Of a stretch of DNA of 64,000 nt, positions 57,073 to 64,000 are shown one piece after another (the first letter of the stretch is position 1; each line of letters starts with the position of its first letter). Origin of the DNA: Branchiostoma floridae (Eukaryota; Chordata; Leptocardii; Amphioxiformes; Branchiostomatidae); the NCBI RefSeq assembly GCF_000003815.2, contig NC_049991.1, forward strand, positions 1,979,969 to 2,043,968, read 5' to 3'. Made by a program: the position numbers and the translations under genes. The notes beneath the pieces are model-generated. The model worked only from the letters and a program-made list of their open reading frames with translations, did not search any database and was not told the DNA's origin.

Positions 57073-57560
57073 CGCCCGTAGCCAGGATTTTGGTAGATCT
57101 TTTAAGTACTTGTGGGACCATCGCCGCTCTCGAGCTGCCGGGGGGGGGGGGGGGTTGTCCGGTGGCATGCTCCCCCGGAAAAATTTAAATCTTGACCCTC
57201 TGAAACGCTATTTGCTGCATTTTGACGGCTACCGGCTAAGTTTAATGGAATTTCTATCAAAATACACAAGGTTTTCGGCGTAAGTCTTTGAGGCCGACTC
57301 CCCCGACATATTTTCACCATCTCCGACATCAAAGGCAATGGAGGTCCCGTGAAATTTTGAAATCTGGACCCTCTGAAACGCTATTTCCTGAACTTTCTGG
57401 GGAAAAATTTACTGATAGACTCACTAAGATTGAATGAAATGTCTATCAGTGAAAAGTGAAAATCAGTCATGCCTTTCAAAAAAAACTTGGACACGAAAAA
57501 ATGGAACTTCAAGCTTGAAAAAGCGGACCGAACCCCTCAAACTCCCCCTGGCTACGGTGT
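57073..57560. mobile_element. DNA-transposon-like element with GTAGCCAGG ends
   Basis: CACGCCCGTAGCCAGGATTT at the left and CCCCTGGCTACGGTG at the right are inverted. Two related inner segments share GACCCTCTGAAACGCTATTT. It contains a G-run at 57139-57155. It ends 28 bases before the donor of the first Frizzled-like exon. Confidence 0.6.
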
Positions 57561-57587
57561 CTAATCAAATGCAGCATTTTTGCTCAC

Positions 57588-57840
57588 AAGCACGAGGGCG
57601 TGTCGACTCCATGTTGAGGCGAGGAGCAGGAAGCTTCGTCGACATTACATCGCGGGAAGATAACCGTAGATGCAAATTCCCGGAACTCAGGATGTAGGTT
57701 CTCTGCGTTGTTGGGCGAACTGTTGAGTATCTCCACGACAGAGGAATTCTGTATCTCCTCAAACGTCGATCGGCCCAGCTGATTCGGCAGCATCGCAAGT
57801 CTGTCGCCGAGGTTGAAATCAACCGGAACTGGCAGGCACA
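57588..57840 (-). CDS. Gene 4 exon: Frizzled-like cysteine-rich domain, N-terminal half
   Basis: Acceptor TTCAG precedes 57840; phase 1 in, phase 2 out (GTGAGC). It reads VCLPVPVDFNLGDRLAMLPN, then SPNNAENLHPEFREFASTVI and PRCNVDEASCSSPQHGVDTP. The PN...H..F..F/V....C....C pattern fits FZ (YNxTxxPNxxxHxxxxxA). The second canonical cysteine is not seen, so the domain is divergent. Confidence 0.82.
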
Positions 57841-57924
57841 CTGAAAATTACAACAATGTAGATATTACATTATCGCTCTGAACATTATACCATTCACATT
57901 ACATAATTATTGAAATGCGGCACT

Positions 57925-58335
57925 GATGCGGGCGATCCTTCCCGCGGTCGGGCTGATACCTCGTGTGGTACAGAATACACTGTATTGTATTCTATATGTA
58001 TCACACGGGTTCTAAGTTGTATCACACGGGCTTCCTTCGAGTAAATCGAACTATTTATCGAACAGGCCGAATACGGCACGGTTGAAAATTGGAATACGAA
58101 CGTTAGAATTGTTGTTGTTACAATCTTTTGTTCGAGACACAACATTTTCTCAACTTTTGGTGCATTTCGCATTGAAACGTGTTTTTTTTTTCAGGTGGGT
58201 ATGAGCCCTCCCGGGTCGCAGCCCTCCCGCGGGTCGAATCACCCTCCAGCCTTCCGCCGTTGGGCGATTCTTCCCACGGTCGGGCTGATACCTCGGGTGA
58301 TACGGAATACACCGTGTTGTATTCTATATTTATTA
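57925..58335. repeat. Direct-repeat pair
   Basis: GGGCTGATACCTCG followed by TACAGAATACACTGTATTGT at about 57948-57995 recurs as GGGCTGATACCTCG, TACGGAATACACCGTGTTGT at 58283-58325. Both lie in the intron between the LDLa and Frizzled-like exons. Confidence 0.75.
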
Positions 58336-58343
58336 CAACTTAC

Positions 58344-58460
58344 CGCAACCTTCCTCGTCCCTACCGTCTGGACAGTCCGTCGCGTCGTCACACCGCCTCC
58401 ACGCCAGGATGCAGGCATTTCCCTGTCCGCACGAGAAGTACCCGGGGGAGCAGGGGATCT
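58344..58460 (-). CDS. Gene 4 exon: LDLa domain
   Basis: Acceptor CACAG precedes 58460, donor GTAAGT follows; phase 1 at both ends. It reads IPCSPGYFSCGQGNACILAW, RRCDDATDCPDGRDEEGC: all six cysteines; the calcium cage reads DGRDEE in place of DxSDE. Confidence 0.93.
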
Positions 58461-58504
58461 CTGTGTGGGGAAGTTAAAGTTAAGTTAAACCCTTCCCGCG
58501 CCTG

Positions 58505-58740
58505 ATGGCGCATAGGGCGGTGCCCATCTCTGTTTCCCTAGCCCTGGGTCACACAACGCAACCACTACAGCAGGGGGCAGGTCCACTGGTATATAGTGGT
58601 GTGTGTTTAACTTCCATACTCTTTCCCGAATGTACCATTTTTAAAGTCTTTGGTATGACTCGGCCGGGGATAGAACTCACGACCTACCGAATGCAGGGCG
58701 AACACTCTTACCCACTAGGCCATTGCACCGGCTGTGAGGG
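58505..58740 (-). repeat. tRNA-derived SINE-like sequence (minus strand)
   Basis: Reverse complement begins GCCGGTGCAATGGCCTAGTG, GGTAAGAGTG (A-box-like), then GTCGTGAGTTCTATCCC (B-box-like) and a CGGCCGAGTCATACC body. Intronic in gene 4. Confidence 0.6.
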
Positions 58741-59188
58741 GAAACCGTCTGTTAATTCTGTCCTTCATGATTTCAATCGACAAAAGGCTTCTTGTAGCTG
58801 CGAGGCAAAAGCATTTCCCACTACTTATTTCACTGCCCTAAATATAACAACCATCGTTTACTTCTTTTTGACATTCTCGAATATCTTGACTCTAAATAAG
58901 AAACAGCTACTATACTTTTGCTACTTAGAGGTTCACCTCTGCTCTCCTCTATAGCTAACGCTCAGATGTCATGCACTACGAATTTATAAGAAACGAAACG
59001 ATTTTCATAATTGACAGATTTTCTGTTGTTACAATTTAGTATCGGATACTATTTTTTGCATTTTGCGACTTGCAGTCGCAAAATGCCATCTGGCCAGTGT
59101 AGTCGCCGTTGTGATGTTGAGATGAACGGACCTGTTCAATCCATGCCAAACATTTGTATACCTGTTAAAACAGGCATTTCTTCAACAT

Positions 59189-59262
59189 GTTCGCACTAGC
59201 GCAGTGGTAAAGTTTACGCATTCTAAACCAATGCACCCGGTTCGAATCCGGGAGGTTGATTT
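59189..59262 (+). repeat. tRNA-like sequence (pseudogene or SINE head)
   Basis: Perfect promoter boxes: TAGCGCAGTGG (A) and GGTTCGAATCC (B); a five-pair anticodon stem (GCATT/AATGC) with loop CTAAACC and a TpsiC arm CCGGTTCGAATCCGG. The acceptor arms do not pair and the D stem is weak, so it is unlikely to be a working tRNA. It is followed by a T-run. Confidence 0.6.
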
Positions 59263-59805
59263 TTTTCATCTTTTTTTTTTTTTACATCCATTAAAATACT
59301 AATTTTTACATCCATTTGGCCACACCAATTTATTTCTTTGGTTAACGGATTCGCCGCTTCGTTTTTTTGCCGAATAGAAATTAAAATTAAAAAAAAAATT
59401 AAAAATGCCCCGCAACAGAGCTCACTCAAAAACAGGCAATGTGTAGTGAAATTTGCTGCAGTTCACGCAAATTTTAACAGGTGGCGTCTAGATCTGCTGC
59501 ATGCTCAGTTCAGGCACATATGTGAATCTCTCCATGCGCCAATATCAGGTTTAGTTACTCTGTTCTATTTATATGACATTCTAATAACTAGAAAAAAACG
59601 TTCACACACGCAAACATTGGCAAAATGCCAGCTTTTTTAAAAGCACTTGTTTAATCTAGCTACGATGTTTTCACAAGTTTTAATGCATATGATCAGTGCT
59701 TATCACTCCGCGAAGGAGGGTCGTCTTGCTCGTCTTGCTGGCGAGTAGCGACCGTCGGGAGCGGAACAAAGCTAACAAGACTAGACTTCAGGCTAGCACT
59801 AATAA

Positions 59806-60047
59806 GCCTTCTCGCACTAGTTACCACGCATGCGCGGGTGAAAGGAACTCTGGGTAATATGTCAATGTTGAAGGTTTACAGAAAATCAATATTCCGCCAT
59901 TTTGTACGCACCATTACGTTCCGGACATTGTTACACAAATCGAAACAATGGTAGAGACGACAGCCTGTTTACGTCTGAGAGTTTTCAACTTTGACATATT
60001 ACCCAGAGTTCCTTTTACCGCGCATGCGTGGTAACTAGTGTGAAGGC
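59806..60047. mobile_element. MITE-like hairpin, about 60-base arms
   Basis: GCCTTCTCGCACTAGTTACC then CGCATGCGCGG and ACTCTGGGTAATATGTCAA are mirrored at the right end by TTGACATATTACCCAGAGT, CCGCGCATGCG and GGTAACTAGTGTGAAGGC. Confidence 0.85.
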
Positions 60048-60463
60048 ATGTTGCAGGTAACACGAGAAATTCAAACAGTGTAAATTTTTAAAAACAATAT
60101 CGCAAGTGTCTACTATTTTCTAAAACTAGTAAAAGCTAACTCTAGATCCTGGGTTATTGGGTTTGACTCCTTTTTGGAAGACAGTGGAAGACGTCAAAGA
60201 AAGATCCCACCTTTTCTATCAAGTATGGCTTTTGTGATGTTAGGAGGAGAATCGTTTTTCTTTTGACAGTGAATGTAGAGAAGTTTGGGTGGAATCTAGT
60301 GGCCTCTTCAAACAGCTATTTTCTTTCGTGATCGTAGAAAGAGCAGTTTGACATAGAATGTGTTTTGTCTTCCACCACGTTTGACGTGCATTGTTTGCAC
60401 GTACTTTCACACACTGGTAGCTTCTTGTACCGCCCTCATATATCTTTCAGGAGTTGTACTTAC

Positions 60464-60552
60464 CAGTAGGACCTGCCTCGGTAATGTAGATGCCCCATGG
60501 ACCACCTAGGCCGTCCACCAAAACAGTCCTAGTCATGTTGGACTTAGACATC
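60464..60552 (-). CDS. Gene 4 exon: last blade of the YWTD propeller
   Basis: Phase 2 in, phase 1 out (GTAAGT). It reads KMSKSNMTRTVLVDGLGGPW, GIYITEAGPT, matching the I-x-x-x-x-L(D)G-x-x-R-x-V-L-V ... P-x-G-I-x-(V/I) pattern of LDLR class B repeats. It is the only phase bridge between its neighbours, which supports it despite its length (89 bases). Confidence 0.85.
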
Positions 60553-61290
60553 CTTGAGACGTGGAACGAAAAATTTGTGTCCTTAATTACCTATCACATA
60601 CAACTGAATTCAACTGAATCCAATCTTTATCGCGCAGCAATTGTACGGGCACAATGTATTGCAAGTTCGGGTGTAATACATGCATAGAACATCAAGACTA
60701 ATATCTGCGTAGTTGCATACACATAACAATGGTAAACGGTTCGATGCAGCAAATGACTAATCGCTATGCCACTTTAGCTTAGTATACTCATACTTATGCC
60801 ATTCCTGGTTGAGATAAAATTCGATACGGTGTAACACACCAGCCTTGCAGGCACGCAGCGCGACAGCAGCTGGTTATATTACACCGAACGACCCGTCACA
60901 CTTAGCTTTTGCACATCTATCTGCAAGCGTTACGTTCTTTAAATTATCCAGAGAAGATGCCCCTATTGTGATCGTGATTGGTGATAACAAATTCTACTCT
61001 ACGATAGTTCTGGGAAAATACGAAATTTTCTCAGATAATTGAATTTTCATGAATCAGTGACTACATTTTGAAAGGTAAACTCAAGTACCTCCAAATTTTT
61101 TATGGCTATCAGTCCACCTTGATCACGGAGTAACCCAGTTATCGCGAGAGTTGCGAGAACTGGGTCGGGACTTGCATGGATCTTTGGAGGTACGTGAATT
61201 TACCTTTCAAAATGGAGTCACTGATTGATGAAAATTCTATTAACTGTGTACATACGTGACTGATGAATCTCTTCAACGAAATTTTCTCAC

Positions 61291-61480
61291 TTTCCTATCA
61301 TACCGCGGTTGGTTGATGATGATGAATCCCACCAGTTAGACGACCAGTAGATGAAGTGCTCATCAACCGCGATACCACGAACCCACTTCCCCTCCTCATA
61401 CAGCACTTCTCGGACATCGTTCCCCAGCAAGTCTGAGCTGTAGATGCCGTATTGTTGATCACGGTAGTACAAGCGATCCT
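61291..61480 (-). CDS. Gene 4 exon: YWTD propeller blade
   Basis: Acceptor TTCAG precedes 61480; phase 1 in, phase 2 out (GTGAGA). It reads EDRLYYRDQQYGIYSSDLLG, NDVREVLYEEGKWVRGIAVD, EHFIYWSSNWWD: LYYRD and IYWSS are YWTD-type strands. Confidence 0.9.
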
Positions 61481-61800
61481 CTGAATGGGATATAAACAAA
61501 TAAAAACGACCACGACTAGGGGTGGGTACCAGTACAGAGGATTCAGGTCCCGTTCAGGTTCAAACGATCAGGTCCAGGTCCGGACCTGAACCTGGGCCTG
61601 ATTTAGTATGTGAAAAAAATGTGAATAGACGATACTCAAAACAGGGGTCTATTTCGCAACAAAGAATTCTGTTTTGTGGAGTATTGGACTCCCACTGGCG
61701 TTGAAAGTTGCCCAAAATCTACTCATTTCCATATTTCATCACACTGTACAAATACATTAAGCATGAAACCAATTCACCCAGCCGTTTTTGAGTTATCTTG

Positions 61801-61803
<3 letters not shown>

Positions 61804-61886
<83 letters not shown>
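61804..61886. repeat. (CA)n microsatellite
   Basis: About 41 perfect CA units within a gene 4 intron. Confidence 0.98.
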
Positions 61887-61890
<4 letters not shown>

Positions 61891-61943
61891 AACGCATGGT
61901 AAAATATGACATTTCATGGACGTAACTAGGGTCTATTTCTCAC

Positions 61944-62065
61944 CATTGTAGTCTATGGTAATGGCGTAGGGATGACTCAAGCCTGCGATGATAGCCGTAT
62001 GGTTGCTACCGTCCAGCGCGGCACGGTGAATTATGCCATGACCGCCATCCGCCCAGTACAAAAGT
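61944..62065 (-). CDS. Gene 4 exon: YWTD propeller blade
   Basis: Acceptor CACAG precedes 62065; phase 2 in, phase 1 out (GTGAGA). It reads LLYWADGGHGIIHRAALDGS, NHTAIIAGLSHPYAITIDYN; with the preceding residues this is DPRNGLLYWAD...LDGS, a textbook LDLR class B repeat. Not visible as a long ORF. Confidence 0.92.
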
Positions 62066-62354
62066 CTGTGGAAATAAGTCCAGCAAACAAAAATCTAACA
62101 TCTGTAAATAGTTTCATCATGTTGGTAGATCAAATGAACAAAGTCTTAGCATGGAAGTTCTGTGTTGGTAGAATACATTATAGAAATTGCTAAACTTTCT
62201 TTCCAACATTGAATTAATACAGAGACTTACCCTAAATTGTCAAACTCCGTCGACCTTGTTCACAGAATGGCCCTCTCCACTCCAGCAGTGACGTCAGGAA
62301 CACCCCCTCCTGCAAAAGTGGCGTGTTCCTGACGTCACGTCCTATATTACTCAC

Positions 62355-62520
62355 CCATTCCTGGGGTCCAGGACCAGGTTGTAAGGCCACAAGGTGGCTG
62401 GTGACGTCAGAAGTGTCCTGGCGGACGATCTGTTCTTCTTTGCTACAGAGATAGTGTGAGTGTCATGGACGGACCAGTAGATATTGCCGGCAGCGTAGTC
62501 CAGTGCCAGCCCCCGGGCAT
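62355..62520 (-). CDS. Gene 4 exon: YWTD propeller blade
   Basis: Acceptor TACAG precedes 62520; phase 1 in, phase 2 out (GTGAGT). It reads DARGLALDYAAGNIYWSVHD, THTISVAKKNRSSARTLLTS, PYNLVLDPRN, with the GLALD..xxNIYW motif. Confidence 0.93.
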
Positions 62521-62608
62521 CTGTAAAAAAGATGCCAGGACGTGACATAACGATAAATAAGATAAAGTATTTTGAAGTACTCGCTTCTAAAATAAATCTA
62601 AGTAGTTT

Positions 62609-62885
62609 TACAATTTTAGGACCATATGTCCGTGCACAAAATAAAGCGCTTACCAACAAGCTTTCGATCAGTCCTCTGATCCTTCTCAAGTTGAAATGAC
62701 CCAGAGCCTAAGTCACACATCCGGAACGGAAGTGTGACGTCAGCAAAGGGTCAAAGGTGTTTGGAAGTCGGTATCGGCCCCCGTATCTGTTGGGTCATTT
62801 CAACTTGATAAGGATCAGAGGACTGATCGAAAGCTTGTTGGTAAGCGCTTTATTTTGTGGCCGGACATATGGTCTTAAAATTGTA
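62609..62885. mobile_element. Inverted-repeat element, about 110-base arms
   Basis: ACAATTTTAGGACCATATGT, AAAGCGCTTACCAACAAGCT and TCTCAAGTTGAAATGACCCA are mirrored by TGGGTCATTTCAACTTGATA, AGCTTGTTGGTAAGCGCTTT and ACATATGGTCTTAAAATTGT. A half copy lies at 53321-53490 in another intron of the same gene. Confidence 0.88.
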
Positions 62886-62948
62886 CCATAATGTTTACTA
62901 CCGTCGCAGATGAACTTAAAGTAAATATAAGGATGAAGTATAACTCAC

Positions 62949-63203
62949 CATTGTTGGCGGTTTCTATGATGGTCTCACTGTCACTTCCATCACGATGTGC
63001 CCGTTTGATGACGTTGTCTCGAGTATCAAACCAGTACACGTAGTCGGTGAGCGGGTCATAGTCCAGAACGGTGGGCATTCCTACGTCCCCCAGTGGTAGC
63101 TGAAGAGTCGAGCCGGAAGTGATGTTCACTTGAAGAATGTTTCCTCCAGAATTGTCAGCGACCAAGAGGAACGGCTCACTGTTGTTGTGGTGGACATGTT
63201 TTC
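62949..63203 (-). CDS. Gene 4 first visible exon: start of YWTD propeller
   Basis: Acceptor CATTAG precedes 63203; phase 1 at both ends (donor GTGAGT). It reads SEPFLLVADNSGGNILQVNI, then TVLDYDPLTDYVYWFDTRDN and VIKRAHRDGSDSETI, the first two blades of an LDLR class B propeller (LDYDPxxxYVYWxD). Potential N-glycosylation sites are NNS and NIT. With the next four exons it makes about 270 residues, the size of one complete six-bladed propeller. Confidence 0.93.
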
Positions 63204-64000
63204 CTAATGGGTTGAGGAAGATACAGTATTGAACAATACAAGAGTTTGTAAAGGATTGCACCATCATGTCGAGTATCTAGACTTCCCCGTATATTATGTG
63301 AAGTCGTAGTTCATGACTTTGTCACTAGATGTCGTCTGCTACTTTTATATTTGTGCTTAATCGTTGATATTACACTTTTGATATCATATATGTCTATATA
63401 TACATATATTGGGTGGTAATAGACAATATGAAGCAATACTTGATATCTATTTTAGGTTTAAGAGAAAATTATGAGTTTTTAGTTAATTGCTTTGAATCGA
63501 CGTCCGGATCAGATGCTATGTTCTGTGCAAAGACGAATCGAGGGCGTACGTGACACATACAATTATGTGTTAATCTATATGATAGCTTTTAACCATGTAC
63601 ACGCCATATAACGAATTGTAATAACATCGCTGCACATGTACGCGTGAATAAATTCCAGTCCAGCATCAGAAGGTATTATATTACCGGCCATCAAATATTA
63701 ATGTGTTAACGTGTTAAACTAAGCCCTTTATGCCTCCACACCCAAGCCAGTAAAACGATGTTCTTACCAAAACATTTTGACAATTTCTCCGTATATGACA
63801 TGGCTCTGAGCGCATGTATGTGTGTATGCGTGCGTGTGCGTGTTTATATGTATATGTGTGTGCATGCGTGTGTGCCGAGTGTGTGTGTGTGCGTGTGTTT
63901 GTATGTACCTGTGCGTGTTTGTGCTTTTATGTGTATATGTGCATGTGTACGTGTGTGTGTTTATGTATATACATATATGTGTGTGTGTGTGTGCGCGCGT
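63204..64000. other. Upstream intron of gene 4 (or 5' region)
   Basis: No exon recognised. AT-rich sequence, then GT-rich microsatellite-like sequence from about 63815 to the end. Because the first visible exon starts in phase 1 with no signal peptide, at least one more 5' exon must lie beyond the window. Confidence 0.6.

Larger units (their letters stand above)
47200..63203 (-). other. Gene 4: YWTD-LDLa-Frizzled-kringle-sushi ectodomain fused to a Cys-loop ligand-gated ion channel
   Basis: Seventeen exons on the minus strand give about 1,020 codons: six-bladed YWTD (LDLR class B) propeller from five exons, LDLa, Frizzled-like cysteine-rich domain (two exons), kringle, CCP/sushi, and a whole pentameric channel subunit (ligand-binding domain, M1-M4, about 100-residue cytoplasmic loop). 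Intron phases match at every junction (1,2,1,2,1,1,2,1,1,1,0,0,2,1 in order), except into the M3 exon, whose acceptor is missing. The CCP exon ends in phase 1 and the first channel exon starts in phase 1, the junction that matters for the fusion. A type I signal peptide is not seen and should lie beyond the window. Known Cys-loop subunits have only a ligand-binding domain outside the membrane, so this architecture is highly unusual. Two adjacent genes remain possible if a hidden first exon exists in 53270-54570. Confidence 0.8.

Overview
The window looks like chordate genomic DNA, most likely an amphioxus (Branchiostoma): small symmetric-phase exons in long introns, heavily shuffled extracellular domains, many hairpin-type MITEs and tRNA-derived SINE-like sequences, CA/GT microsatellites and one 100-N assembly gap. 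The species call is inference. No prokaryotic features are present, and open frames seldom exceed one exon, so genes were rebuilt exon by exon from domain homology, splice sites and intron phase.

Layout. (1) About 331-1970, + strand: the 3' end of a histamine N-methyltransferase-like gene with an apparent one-base frameshift. (2) 5641-13016, + strand: a signal-peptide exon and five exons encoding six LDL-receptor class A (LDLa) repeats. (3) 18670-43938, + strand: a second signal-peptide exon followed by WAP, follistatin/Kazal, an altered LDLa, two Kunitz, seven thyroglobulin type-1, an olfactomedin domain, two more Kunitz, an NTR domain and a Pro/Gln/Asn-rich tail. This is a WFIKKN-like ground plan (WAP-Kazal-Kunitz-Kunitz-NTR) with a large insertion. 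Regions 2 and 3 are phase-compatible and may be one gene with two promoters. (4) 63203-47200, - strand: 17 exons that join in phase into one reading frame, except for one exon without a visible acceptor. It encodes a six-bladed YWTD propeller, LDLa, a Frizzled-like cysteine-rich domain, a kringle, a sushi/CCP domain and then a complete Cys-loop ligand-gated ion channel (ligand-binding domain and four membrane segments). This receptor-channel chimera is the most striking item here.

How they may work. Gene 3 would be a secreted matrix or inhibitor protein: Kunitz, WAP, Kazal and Tg1 domains often inhibit proteases, and the WFIKKN family binds TGF-beta-type ligands. Gene 4 would be a plasma-membrane channel whose LDLR/kringle/Frizzled-type ectodomain could bind lipoprotein-, Wnt- or matrix-type ligands. 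Nothing links genes 3 and 4 mechanistically beyond being convergent neighbours 3.3 kb apart. The rest is intronic or intergenic DNA crowded with terminal-inverted-repeat elements, including a roughly 1.66-kb foldback element and several MITE families with multiple copies.
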